39,299 nucleotides of DNA from Chloroflexi bacterium GWB2_54_36 (GCA_001796355.1 MGMG01000014.1:1-39299); one strand, 5' to 3'; counted from the stretch's first letter, positions 14,962 to 22,243 are shown. Numbers and translations: made by a program. The notes: a model not told the origin generated them from the letters alone.

Positions 14962-16172
14962 GTTTTTTGGATGGCGGTAAATTGAAGCAGATTCTGCAAA
15001 ATTTGGTCGGTATGTTCTTGAATATGGACATCGACGGTTAGCAGATCTTGCGCCAGGCGCCAATATGTGCTCTTGCGCGCCAGGAATTTTTCCGGTAGGG
15101 ATTTTAGAAAGGCAAGGGTTTCGTTTTGTGAACGGAGGACTTCTTCCATTAACTCTGGAATGGTGGGGTAGGCTGTTATCGTTGCAATGCCGCGCTCAAG
15201 GCTATTATCATGCCACTCAAATTTTTCATCGAGCAGCATGGAATGCAGCCCAGATTGATTATCGCGTTCGGTATGGATCAGGTGCGCCAATACTTCTTTG
15301 ATCGACCAGTCTTCCGGCATTGATTTCCAATTAGCAGCTTCATCAGAAACCCTTGCGACTGCTGCCTGCAGCTTTTGATATCCGCCTTCATAAGATTTTT
15401 CCAGCAAATTTATTAACTCAGCATGCGAATTCGGAACCTTAGGTACCGGGAGCGGCATTAAATCCAGTTGAACCGTGTGTCGTTCGGGTCCGCGATAGAA
15501 TTCGATCTCGATGGTGCTGTCCATTTTTTGCCGGCTCAACACTTGAAGTAAGGTTTCAATGCGATCGACCGGGGAACCGGCCACATGCGTGACCAGATCG
15601 CCTTTGAGCAGTCCGGCTTTTTCGGCGCCGCGACCTTCGATCACTTGATGCAGAAAAATTCCATGGTCCACCGGAAACTTGTTCTGAGCCTTGATTTCTG
15701 CGGATAATTCAGCCGGATAAATCCCCATCCCCGGGCGGTTAATAATCCGTAAATCAACGCCGGTTTCCAGCACCGATTTGAGATTTTCCAAACCTTGTCC
15801 CCAGCATTTACGCAATTCCCGGCGCGGCTCTACCCAGATCTCCTCGCTCCCCAGGCTACTGTGGGTAACTTCTACCAGCGTTTGTTCGCCATCCGGCATG
15901 ATTTGAACCTGAACCTGCGAAGAATGCGGTTCACTCCGGCCTTGCCAGGAGAAGTGGACCAGCCGGTCAGGTTCCAGGCGTGTAAATTCGCCCGCGGTAT
16001 AATAGCCGCTATTCCACCACAAGGTTATCATGCCGCCGACTTTGGGGAAGGTGCGCGCACCGTTGCATAACCATTCCGACAGGCCGGTGGAACGGGTAAA
16101 TGCCCGGTAAACCTGCTCGGCAGGCGATTGAACGACCGTACGCAAGGTTTCCATATCGGCTGCTGGGTACAC
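14958..16172 (-). CDS. SRPBCC (AHSA1-like) - PDZ - DinB three-domain fusion protein
   Basis: A 404-residue cytosolic protein with three recognisable parts. Residues 7-135: AHSA1-like START-fold domain (SPAEQVYRAFTRSTGLSEWL, WWNSGYYTAGEF). Residues about 165-245: PDZ domain (GIFLHQVIEGRGAEKAGLLK, then GDLVTHVAGSPVD). Residues about 250-400: DinB-like four-helix bundle (DWSIKEVLAHLIHTERD near 288-304 with His297/His300, and HIQEHTDQI near the end as a possible metal site). No signal peptide or membrane span. The GTG start at 16172 has GGAGG 5 nt upstream; an ATG at 16154 is the alternative. It is first gene of an operon with the ABC ATPase and permease. The fusion is uncommon. A ligand-sensing or partner-binding role linked to transport is inferred only from the neighbours. 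Confidence 0.8.
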   Translation of the reverse strand: MYPAADMETLRTVVQSPAEQVYRAFTRSTGLSEWLCNGARTFPKVGGMITLWWNSGYYTAGEFTRLEPDRLVHFSWQGRSEPHSSQVQVQIMPDGEQTLVEVTHSSLGSEEIWVEPRRELRKCWGQGLENLKSVLETGVDLRIINRPGMGIYPAELSAEIKAQNKFPVDHGIFLHQVIEGRGAEKAGLLKGDLVTHVAGSPVDRIETLLQVLSRQKMDSTIEIEFYRGPERHTVQLDLMPLPVPKVPNSHAELINLLEKSYEGGYQKLQAAVARVSDEAANWKSMPEDWSIKEVLAHLIHTERDNQSGLHSMLLDEKFEWHDNSLERGIATITAYPTIPELMEEVLRSQNETLAFLKSLPEKFLARKSTYWRLAQDLLTVDVHIQEHTDQILQNLLQFTAIQKT

Positions 16173-16462
16173 GCTGGCCTCCGAAATTACCGACCACGGG
16201 AGAAATTGGTATTCCTGCTGATGCTTTTGTTGATTTAATTAATAATAGTTTATCACCAAACACCAATACGAAATCGCTAAATCATGGCAGGCCTTTGGGC
16301 CGGCTTTGAAAATAAAGGGTAACGATAAAAATAATTTTTGGGTATAATAATTCCTGCTAAAATTAACCATTTGATGTGCAACCTCAGAAATCGTAAGTCT
16401 GGATTGTTTTTCCATCATTTTCTGTAGAAACGTTGCACACATTTTATTGGAATGAGGGATCT
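16173..16462. other. divergent intergenic region and leader of the selenoprotein gene
   Basis: Nearly 300 bp separate the ABC operon from the peroxiredoxin gene. It holds a TATAAT at 16343-16348 on the plus strand (no good -35) and, in the presumed leader of about 108 nt, an 8 bp inverted repeat TGTGCAAC (16375-16382) with GTTGCACA (16432-16439). No gene seen. Confidence 0.5.
16343..16348 (+). promoter_or_regulatory. candidate -10 box (TATAAT) for the selenoprotein gene
   Basis: Perfect TATAAT in an AT-rich stretch, 114 bp before the start codon at 16463. The -35 position has no consensus match, so an activator or alternative sigma factor may be needed. Inference only. Confidence 0.4.
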
Positions 16463-17224
16463 ATGAAGCTTGCAGTCGGTCAGATCGCTCCAGATTTTAC
16501 CCTTTCGGCAACCGGAAGTCGAACCATTACCTTAAGCCAATTCCGTGGCCAGAATGTGGCCCTGGTCTTTTTCCCACAGGCCTGGACGCCCATCTGAACA
16601 GGTCAAATTCCCTCCTATCAGGCGCAATTGGACCTGTTTGAGGGATTAAATACCCAGGTTCTGGGTATCAGCATCGACCACGTACCCTGTCTCGAAGCCT
16701 GGGCAGAAAGCCTGGGTGGTATCACTTACCCGCTGATCAGCGACTTTTGGCCGCACGGCATGGCTGCGCGTCAGTATGGCGTCTTGCGCGACGAAGGCTA
16801 TTCCGAACGGGCGATTTTTATTATCGACCGGGAAGGAATCATCCGCTACATCGACATTCATGATATTGATGAGCAGCCTGACAACGATGAAGTCTTCTCC
16901 ATTCTGCGTCAGATTGACCCAGAAAATGCTAAAAAATATCCGGTTGATCTGGAAGCCCTGGCAGCCCAATTGCCGCATGGTGGAATTGTGATGTACTGTA
17001 ATACCTGGTGCCCAGGCTGCCGTAAAGCGCGCGCGTTTTTTGAAGCCAACCACTTGGATTATAAAGAAGTAGATATCTCACGTAACCGCGCCGCGGCTGC
17101 CCAGGTGCGAAAATGGGCCAACGGCTACGAAACCACGCCAACTTTCGATATCGACGGCCATATTTTGATCGATTATAACGAGAACAAACTGCGCGAAATT
17201 CTGGGCGACCGGGTAACAAAGTAA
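16463..17224 (+). CDS. selenocysteine peroxiredoxin fused to a glutaredoxin domain (TGA = Sec at residue 45)
   Basis: Reading from ATG 16463 (GAGGG just upstream) gives an AhpE/PrxQ-type peroxiredoxin N-terminus, VGQIAPDFTL then VALVFFPQAWTPI, running into TGA at 16595-16597 and continuing in the same frame as TGQIPSYQAQLDLFEGL, GISIDHVPCLEAWAESLGGI and YPLISDFWPHG. The active-site pattern PxxxTxxC is matched by P-QAW-T-PI-TGA, so TGA sits exactly where the peroxidatic Cys belongs. Residues about 170-253 form a glutaredoxin domain: IVMYCNTWCPGC (Cys183, Cys186) and the cis-Pro loop TTPTFDIDG. Total 253 residues. A 40 nt hairpin starts right after the TGA (see 16598-16637). Standard translation would annotate only 16628-17224 from an internal TTG. 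The fused Grx probably recycles the oxidised Sec with glutathione or another thiol. Alternative: a Cys codon mutated to stop. Confidence 0.88.
16598..16637 (+). promoter_or_regulatory. bacterial SECIS-like hairpin directly after the Sec codon
   Basis: Immediately 3' of the TGA: ACAGGTC (16598-16604) pairs perfectly with GACCTGT (16631-16637); after one A/G mismatch AATT pairs with AATT (16606-16609, 16626-16629); then CCT/AGG (16611-16613, 16620-16622) closes a 6 nt loop CCTATC. The apical loop begins 16 nt after the TGA, within the range known for bacterial SECIS elements. The loop lacks the G usually found in its first two positions, so SelB recognition is plausible but not certain. Confidence 0.75.
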
Positions 17225-17235
17225 TCATACAGCTG

Positions 17236-17252
17236 CCCTTCGACAAGGTCAG
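17236..17252 (-). repeat. dispersed REP-like repeat, partial copy
   Basis: CCCTTCGACAAGGTCAG, a slightly changed copy of CCCTTCGACAAGCTCA found in the 24940-25229 array; it lies 11 bp after the selenoprotein stop codon. Confidence 0.5.
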
Positions 17253-17292
17253 TCGTAGGGTGCGTTCGGTTTTCGCGGATTTTGCGCCCTGT

Positions 17293-17333
17293 GGGTGAAC
17301 GCACCAAAAGTATGCTTACCGGTGCGTTCACCC
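17293..17333. repeat. inverted repeat, 13 bp arms
   Basis: GGGTGAACGCACC (17293-17305) and GGTGCGTTCACCC (17321-17333) are exact reverse complements around a 15 nt loop. Part of the arm (GGTGCGTTC) also occurs at 17260-17268. No T-run follows, so it looks like a repeat element rather than a terminator. Confidence 0.6.
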
Positions 17334-17511
17334 ATGCCGCGATGGTCAGGCGTACCTTCCCTTGAGCAGTTTGTTTTTGCACCGGGTCGAACAGCACCCT
17401 ACAAGATCCTTTGTGTCGTCAAGCAGCGTAAGCTTCAGCGTACCGAAATTGCTTGCCAAAGCTCGCTGGCCGACCCTGTCGATGCCCGCTGGCTTAATTC
17501 ACTGTAGTAGA

Positions 17512-17559
17512 GCGAGGCAAAATGACCATCTCTGTCCGGGAAAATTGCCTTTGCCTCGC
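17512..17559 (+). repeat. inverted repeat GCGAGGCAAA/TTTGCCTCGC
   Basis: Ten-base arms at 17512-17521 and 17550-17559 enclose 28 nt; CTTT follows on the plus strand. Could be a weak terminator for the selenoprotein transcript. Confidence 0.4.
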
Positions 17560-17727
17560 CTTTACCCGGCAGCTGACGAAAATAGAGGCGGTGTTACAAA
17601 GGGGTTGGAAAAATTCCTGACTTGATTTCACCCATTACCGAATGGTTTGTGTATACTATGACCATACCGATTTTGTAGGGGCGATGAAGAAAAATCTACC
17701 CCATCATTCCACAGGCGAGGGTTTCGG

Positions 17728-18801
17728 ATGTCCGATAAATTGCGCGTAGCCGTGTTGGCTAACCTTAAGAAAAATGCACCTCACTGGCAAGACATGCCCG
17801 ACGACCAATGGGATGACCTCGATTCAGAATCGACGATTATTGCACTGGTTGACGCCATAAAATCCAGCGGCTATGAAGCCGAGTTTTTTGAAGGGGATTT
17901 GGCTCTGGTCAACCATTTGACCCGGTTTAAACCCGATATCTGTTTCAATATCTGCGAGAGCCACTTTGGCGATGCTCGCGAGGCCCAGGTACCTGCTTTA
18001 TTGGAAATGATGCGCATTCCATACACCGGTTCAAAGGTGCTCGCCCTGGCGCTGGCACTCGATAAACCGATGACCAAGCGGGTGTTAACCTACCATGATT
18101 TACCCACGCCTGACTTTCAGTCTTTCGAACGCGCGGATGAGCCGATCGACCCGAAAATGAAATTTCCCCTGTTCGTAAAGCCCAGTCGTGAAGGCACCGG
18201 GATGGGCGTGAGCAAAAAATCCATCGTACATAATGAGGAAGAATTGCGCGATCAAGTGAATGTGATGCTGAAAAAATACCATCAAACGGTGCTGGTGGAA
18301 AGCTACATCGAAGGTCGCGAGGTGACAGTGGGGATGGTGGGCAATCTCATCGGACCGGTCGGCCGCCGCCTGCCCGAAAATCTCGATTCACCCCGCATTC
18401 AAGCTGGATTGCGCTTTTTCCCAGCTTTGGAGGTCGATTTGCAGCCTTATGAAGAGACGGACACCGTTTATTCCAACCGTCTGAAAGTGCAACTGGCAGC
18501 CGACCTGACCTATCTATGCCCGGCGCCGTTGGAACCGGACATGCTGGACGAACTTAACTGGCTGGCAGCCGCAGCTTTTCGCGTGACCGGCGGGTTGGAC
18601 GTCTCGCGGGTCGATTTTCGTCTGGACGCGCATGACAACAATAAGCCCTATATCCTCGAAATCAATCCGCTGCCGGGACTATCGCCTGGCATTTCTGATA
18701 TTGTTATCGAGGCGGCAGCGGATGGGGTAGGGCATACGGAACTGGTGTTATCCATTTTACATACCGCCATGCGCCGTTATGGCATCCCCGTGCTCGAATA
18801 G
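17728..18801 (+). CDS. D-alanine-D-alanine ligase-like ATP-grasp protein
   Basis: ATP-grasp carboxylate-amine ligase fold of 357 residues. The N-terminal part (RVAVLANLKKN) resembles Ddl, but the usual HG..GEDG segment is replaced by ICFNICESHFGDAREAQVPA near 71-90. The central part has YTGSKVLALALALDKPMTKR near 97-117 (Ddl-type), FVKPSREGTGMGVS near 148-161 and ESYIEGREVTVG near 190-201. The C-terminal metal-binding ILEINPLPGLSPG near 308-320 is the ATP-grasp signature. It is probably not the main peptidoglycan Ddl, since the D-Ala-binding N-terminal residues differ; a peptide or amino-acid ligase of unknown substrate is likely. Start ATG 17728 with GAGGG upstream. Single gene between repeat-rich intergenic regions; ends before a bidirectional terminator. 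Confidence 0.78.
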   Translation: MSDKLRVAVLANLKKNAPHWQDMPDDQWDDLDSESTIIALVDAIKSSGYEAEFFEGDLALVNHLTRFKPDICFNICESHFGDAREAQVPALLEMMRIPYTGSKVLALALALDKPMTKRVLTYHDLPTPDFQSFERADEPIDPKMKFPLFVKPSREGTGMGVSKKSIVHNEEELRDQVNVMLKKYHQTVLVESYIEGREVTVGMVGNLIGPVGRRLPENLDSPRIQAGLRFFPALEVDLQPYEETDTVYSNRLKVQLAADLTYLCPAPLEPDMLDELNWLAAAAFRVTGGLDVSRVDFRLDAHDNNKPYILEINPLPGLSPGISDIVIEAAADGVGHTELVLSILHTAMRRYGIPVLE

Positions 18802-18844
18802 CCGGATCCGTGATCGATAGATTGACAAAACCTGGCTGCCTTGC

Positions 18845-18923
18845 CCGCTGGCTGAGTCTGTCGAAGCCCGGTGGCTGACTGGGAAACCCTTCGCTTTGCT
18901 CGCCGGTTGAGCCTGTCGAAGCC
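18845..18923 (+). repeat. two dispersed REP-like repeat copies
   Basis: CCGCTGGCTGAGTCTGTCGA (18845-18864) and CGGTTGAGCCTGTCGAAGCC (18903-18922), both in the orientation of 10913. Between them GGTGGCTGACTGGGA and, after the second, GGTGGCTGATTGGGA form another direct repeat, so the whole segment looks like a tandem copy of a 55-60 bp unit. Confidence 0.65.
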
Positions 18924-19031
18924 GCGGTGGCTGATTGGGAGACCCTTCACTGCGTTCAGGGTGACACCGTTATCCTCATTAGCAGAGTGTCCTGCGGGTT
19001 GGATGATAAACTGTCAGGTGACAAGGACAAA

Positions 19032-19059
19032 AATAGACCCCGGTTTTCCGGGGTTTATT
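19032..19059. terminator. bidirectional intrinsic terminator between convergent genes
   Basis: ACCCCGG-TTTT-CCGGGGT (19037-19054) extended by A/T pairs on both sides. On the plus strand TTTATTATTTTT follows; on the minus strand a short T-rich run (CTATTTTTG). It would stop the ATP-grasp gene and the SlyD-like gene from either side. Confidence 0.8.
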
Positions 19060-19081
19060 ATTTTTATCCTCAAGGGAGGAA

Positions 19082-19639
19082 TTATTCCTCGTCTTCGGCG
19101 TCGACGGCATCGATAAATTCTTCGTCGAAGTCCTCATCATAATCGTCGTGATCGTGTCCGTGGACATGCCCATGTTCCAACTCTTCTTCAGTCGGTGACC
19201 GAAGCCCAACCACTTTGACCTCAAAGTCCAGGGTTTCGCCAGCCAGCGGGTGATTCAGATCCAACTGCACCATATCACCCTCGACCTTGGAGATGGTAGC
19301 GGACATGATTTCACCGTCTTCATCGCGCAGGTCAAGCTCGACCCCCAGCTCCAGCGGAATATCATCGGGGAACTCGCTGCGCGAGATCTCAAGGAAGGCA
19401 TCCATATCCACCTCGCCGTAGCCATCAGCCGGGGATACCGATATCTTCTTGCTCTGTCCGACCTTCATACCGTAAAGTTCACGTTCCAGTCCCGGGACGA
19501 TGTTCTGGTAGCCTTGCAGGAACTCCAAGGGGTCAGTCCCTTCCGATGAGTCGATTACTTCGCCATTAACCGTCAAGGTGTATTCCATTGTCACGACGAC
19601 GTCATCGGCAACAACGGTGGGGTCATTGATTTCGTTCAC
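19082..19639 (-). CDS. FKBP-type peptidyl-prolyl isomerase, SlyD-like
   Basis: Folding helper that isomerises prolyl bonds and, in SlyD proteins, binds metal through a His-rich tail. Seen here: FKBP core with VVTMEYTLTVNGEVIDSS, the catalytic-loop pattern NIVPGLERELYGMKVGQSKK, the insert-in-flap region ADGYGEVDMDAFLEISRSEF, and an acidic, His-rich C-terminus HGHVHGHDHDDYDEDFDEEF. I chose the GTG at 19639 (185 residues) because GGAGA lies 5 nt upstream; an ATG at 19669 is the main alternative but has no Shine-Dalgarno sequence and only about 13 nt of leader. A start at 19729 would lie upstream of the promoter. Monocistronic, ending at a bidirectional terminator. His-tail suggests nickel handling. 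Confidence 0.88.
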   Translation of the reverse strand: MNEINDPTVVADDVVVTMEYTLTVNGEVIDSSEGTDPLEFLQGYQNIVPGLERELYGMKVGQSKKISVSPADGYGEVDMDAFLEISRSEFPDDIPLELGVELDLRDEDGEIMSATISKVEGDMVQLDLNHPLAGETLDFEVKVVGLRSPTEEELEHGHVHGHDHDDYDEDFDEEFIDAVDAEDEE

Positions 19640-19688
19640 AAGTTCTCCATTCTTTGTTGGTAGAGCCATTTTTGAATTAAACGGGTGC

Positions 19689-19697
19689 ATTATATCA
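19689..19697 (-). promoter_or_regulatory. extended -10 promoter TGATATAAT for the SlyD-like gene
   Basis: Minus strand TGA-TATAAT (19697-19689) followed by GCACCCGTTTAATTC. The same CACCCGTTTA sequence follows the -10 of the SDR gene at 25353, hinting at a shared initiation sequence. No -35 consensus. Confidence 0.65.
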
Positions 19698-19860
19698 CGG
19701 CATTTTGGTTGAGACAGAAACTCCCACAACGTGTAGGATAAGCTTTAGCTTGTCCATGCATGGTGCTTTTTCAAAATTGGACGGGTGTGGAAGAACGTTT
19801 CTATAAAATCATCCTTCGACTGTAGGGGACGGGGAATGATCATAATTTGCCATTTTAGAA

Positions 19861-19900
19861 ATAAACCCCGTGCCCGATCGTTGAAAGGGCACAGGGTTAT
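19861..19900 (-). terminator. intrinsic terminator downstream of the ftsZ operon
   Basis: AACCC-C-GTGCCC (19864-19875) pairs with GGGCAC-A-GGGTT (19887-19898) around an 11 nt loop. On the minus strand TTTATTTCTAAAATGG follows. It lies about 100 bp after the last gene of the operon (stop at 19997). The 19697-19996 interval otherwise shows no gene. Confidence 0.65.
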
Positions 19901-19996
19901 TTTCTAGATTTTGATAGGCTGTAAAAATCCCTGTGTCCCTCACCTGGTCGGGTTGCAGGCTGGTAAGAACTACCAGGTAGTAGCACCCCCAAAAAA

Positions 19997-20668
19997 TCAA
20001 TTACCAAAAATTTCGCAGCGAACCGGCAGCCCCGGTGATAAGAGCCTGTCGGTATTGACCAGGCCAAAATCGAGGCTGACGTTCGAGCGTAAGTGGTCCG
20101 GGATGATATCTTTCCAGGTGTAGGTAAGCAGGAAATTTCTTCCCTGTGCCGCAAATGCGTCGCACATGGTCTGCATGTACGGCTGTTCTGCGCCAATCGG
20201 ATCATCCGGTCTGTTTAAGTCGATACCGCCGCCATACACAAAGTTTCCCAGTTGAATCAACGCCTGGTTATCCACCAGGAAGTAATTGTCCCAGGTGATC
20301 TGGTTGAAGTCCGCCAGTGCACGCAGCCAGGCGGGATCCGGGACATTCTGGTTGGAAAGCTTGTAGCGCTTAAGCACCTCGGCATTGGTTGGTGTTTGCA
20401 TGGGGTACAGCGCCTGGAAGATGAGCTTGGGCTCGGGGAAATAAGCAATCAGCCCCCAGACACTGACCAGTTGGGGGTCATCGGCTTGCAGATCATCTAC
20501 ATGAATAATCAGGTAGTTGTTTTGAAACTGGGAGACCGGGGTGATTACCGGTGCAAAGCCGCCTTCAACCTGTTTCTTGTTTTGTTCTGGCTTGTAGGAA
20601 GTGTATAACCCAAATCCCAGGCAAGCTAGAAAAACAAGGATGGTCAGGAAGATGACGATTTTCCGCAT
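19997..20668 (-). CDS. membrane-anchored protein, degenerate LytR-CpsA-Psr (LCP)-like
   Basis: A 223-residue protein with one N-terminal membrane span (IVIFLTILVFLACLGFGLYT, 4-23) and an extracellular remainder. Two segments recall the LCP fold that attaches glycopolymers to peptidoglycan: NNYLIIHVDDLQ...QLVSVWGLIA (about 50-75) and DNYFLVDNQALIQLGNFVYG followed by GGIDL (about 127-151), like the LCP pattern YYVVD-F-GGID. The catalytic SIPRD arginine region is replaced by ALYPMQ, so enzymatic activity is doubtful. ATG 20668 is 1 nt after the stop of the upstream glycosidase-like gene, so the two are coupled. Last gene of the ftsZ operon. The LCP assignment is tentative; an unknown lipoprotein-like domain is the alternative. 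Confidence 0.6.
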   Translation of the reverse strand: MRKIVIFLTILVFLACLGFGLYTSYKPEQNKKQVEGGFAPVITPVSQFQNNYLIIHVDDLQADDPQLVSVWGLIAYFPEPKLIFQALYPMQTPTNAEVLKRYKLSNQNVPDPAWLRALADFNQITWDNYFLVDNQALIQLGNFVYGGGIDLNRPDDPIGAEQPYMQTMCDAFAAQGRNFLLTYTWKDIIPDHLRSNVSLDFGLVNTDRLLSPGLPVRCEIFGN

Positions 20669-20669
20669 G

Positions 20670-21791
20670 TCAGGTTTTGTATTTAGACTTTAAAAGGTTG
20701 GTACCTTTGGATCTACCAGGTCGGGTTGCGCCTGTATCAGGGTTGGTCTGGCGAATAATCGCCTTGAAGACCGAATAAAAAGGATGGACAGTAGTCCGGT
20801 CGAGAACCAATGCATCCGGGCTGTAGACAGATGGTTTGTTTTCCGCAGGATTCAAATTGTGGACGAAAACCACACCCATATATAACTGGGATCGTACTTG
20901 AATCAATGCTTGTTGCAACCATTCTGTCTGGTGCTGCCGGTCTGCAAACTGAGAATCGGATGCACTTATTGTACCATCAGGCGCGTTGAAAAGTGTCATC
21001 CAAAGCAAGCCATTTACGTGGCCATTGTCCAGCATTACCTGCCGCACCATTTCATAATGGCGCAAGGGTGTACCGCCATCGGCAGTTGTTTGCAGCGGGG
21101 TTCCTGTAACCTGTTGGAACTGAATGCTCAGGATGGGCATCCAATCTCTCGCCCCGGCAGTGTACAACCCCCGCAGGAAGTCCAGGTCATTCCAATCAGC
21201 AACCGGGGCTCCGGCGCTCAGCGGACGCAGACCGCCAGCGACGAGGTACATGGAATTGCCAATACCGTCCAGTTGCGCTCGAACATCCATAAACAGGCTG
21301 GCATAGGCAGTCGGGTCGGGTTCGGCGCGCCAGGCAGCGATAGTGTTGGCGCCTGGCAGCAGTTCAATTGCGCATAACTGCTCGCCGTACAGCTTGCTCA
21401 GGGTTAAAACAAATTTCGCAGTTGCGGCATGATCCGGCCCTGCAGGAGTCATCGCCCAGTCGGGCGGGTTGGTCAGGCTGAATAACACGGCGGTGCCGCT
21501 ACGCGAGGCGGTGGCGACCGCACGATCTAATTTGGAAAAATCGACTGCGGCTTCCGGGCTGGCAGCCATGGACGCCCAATCCACTTCGATAGCTACCCAA
21601 TCCAGCGCAAGGTCTTGCAGCAGCGCCAACCCCTGGTCAAAGTAGGCGCCGTTCGGGTGCAGCCAGGCGCCGTAACCAAATTCTGCAGAACCTGGAATGC
21701 CGCGTGCAGCTTGTGCTTCCCTGACCGGCAAGAAACCGATCAACAACGCGCAGATCAGGGCCCACCGCAGGATTTTGGCCATGGGCTTCAA
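20670..21791 (-). CDS. secreted glycosidase-like TIM-barrel protein lacking the acid/base Glu
   Basis: The N-terminus has a signal peptide (ILRWALICALLIGFLPVREA, cleavage near AQA-AR). The 373-residue protein resembles clan-A glycoside hydrolases (GH5/GH39-like barrels): FGYGAWLHPNGAYFDQG, LDWVAIEVDW, and CAIELLPGANTIAAWRAEPD near 139-158. Clan-A enzymes normally read W-NEP-N at that last place; here it is LPGAN, so the acid/base Glu is missing. The late strand reads LLWMTLFNAPDG, with no obvious nucleophile. It probably binds a glycan rather than cutting it. The start is TTG 21791, directly after the upstream stop; an ATG at 21782 is possible. The 3' end lies 1 nt before the LCP-like gene. 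Confidence 0.72.
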   Translation of the reverse strand: MKPMAKILRWALICALLIGFLPVREAQAARGIPGSAEFGYGAWLHPNGAYFDQGLALLQDLALDWVAIEVDWASMAASPEAAVDFSKLDRAVATASRSGTAVLFSLTNPPDWAMTPAGPDHAATAKFVLTLSKLYGEQLCAIELLPGANTIAAWRAEPDPTAYASLFMDVRAQLDGIGNSMYLVAGGLRPLSAGAPVADWNDLDFLRGLYTAGARDWMPILSIQFQQVTGTPLQTTADGGTPLRHYEMVRQVMLDNGHVNGLLWMTLFNAPDGTISASDSQFADRQHQTEWLQQALIQVRSQLYMGVVFVHNLNPAENKPSVYSPDALVLDRTTVHPFYSVFKAIIRQTNPDTGATRPGRSKGTNLLKSKYKT

Positions 21792-22010
21792 TTACTGAAT
21801 ATAGACCAAAAATTGCGGGATTGCGAAACCCAGAAAGAAACCGAATGCGCCGCCCATTGCGATTGTCGCAGCGTACAGCCCCATTTTCTGGGATTGTTTG
21901 AGAAGCAGCCATTCCTTGACGATCTTGCGAACGGTGCCTGAATTTGATAAATATTCGATGACCAAATCCCAGGCAGCGATTTCCATTTTGCGGTAGAAGG
22001 AAGCGTTCAT
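21792..22010 (-). CDS. 72-residue membrane protein in the ftsZ operon
   Basis: Not recognised. An amphipathic, charged N-terminal half (MEIAAWDLVIEYLSNSGTVR, then KIVKEWLLLKQSQK) is followed by one long hydrophobic segment (MGLYAATIAMGGAFGFFLGF, about 43-62) running to the C-terminus. Tail-anchored topology with the N-terminus in the cytosol is likely. ATG 22010 has GAGGA 6 nt upstream. The gap to the previous small gene is 14 bp and the next gene begins right at its stop. Its place in the operon makes it a candidate membrane partner of FtsZ; that is inference. Confidence 0.7.
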   Translation of the reverse strand: MNASFYRKMEIAAWDLVIEYLSNSGTVRKIVKEWLLLKQSQKMGLYAATIAMGGAFGFFLGFAIPQFLVYIQ

Positions 22011-22024
22011 TGGAATCCTCTTTA

Positions 22025-22243
22025 TTAGCGTGAAGTGGTGAGTTTGATAATTTTGCCGCTGGCGTTGACGATGGCCCGGACGGTGCGGCGGATCGAAGCC
22101 CCGCTGGCAGTTGTGCCAGTGCCTTCAAAAATCATCAAAAAAGTATCTTCTGTCTGTGCTTTTACTTTTGGTTTTGCGCCGTTGACTTCGGGAAATTTGG
22201 CGTAAACCTGTTTGCATACGGCCGAAATGGTCTTTGCATCCAT
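22025..22243 (-). CDS. 72-residue conserved hypothetical protein after ftsZ
   Basis: Not recognised. A soluble alpha/beta protein: helix ISAVCKQVYAKFPEVNGAKP, then strands VKAQTEDTFLMIFEGTGTTA and IRRTVRAIVNASGKIIKLTT. ATG 22243 has AGGAG with ideal spacing (6 nt), so it is very likely translated. It lies 15 bp after ftsZ and 14 bp before the membrane protein gene. Composition and codon use match the neighbours. Confidence 0.72.
   Translation of the reverse strand: MDAKTISAVCKQVYAKFPEVNGAKPKVKAQTEDTFLMIFEGTGTTASGASIRRTVRAIVNASGKIIKLTTSR

Larger units (their letters stand above)
17225..17727. other. intergenic region with inverted repeats
   Basis: About 500 bp with no credible gene. It contains a partial dispersed-repeat copy (17236-17252), a 13 bp inverted repeat (17293-17333), a 10 bp inverted repeat (17512-17559) and a possible -10 (TATACT near 17653) for the ATP-grasp gene, whose start at 17728 is preceded by GAGGG. 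Confidence 0.5.

Noticed and set aside
16463..16627. Peroxiredoxin as a pseudogene or frameshift
   Set aside because: The frame is continuous on both sides of a single TGA placed exactly at the catalytic Cys, the rest of the protein is intact, and a hairpin follows; random decay would not choose that codon.
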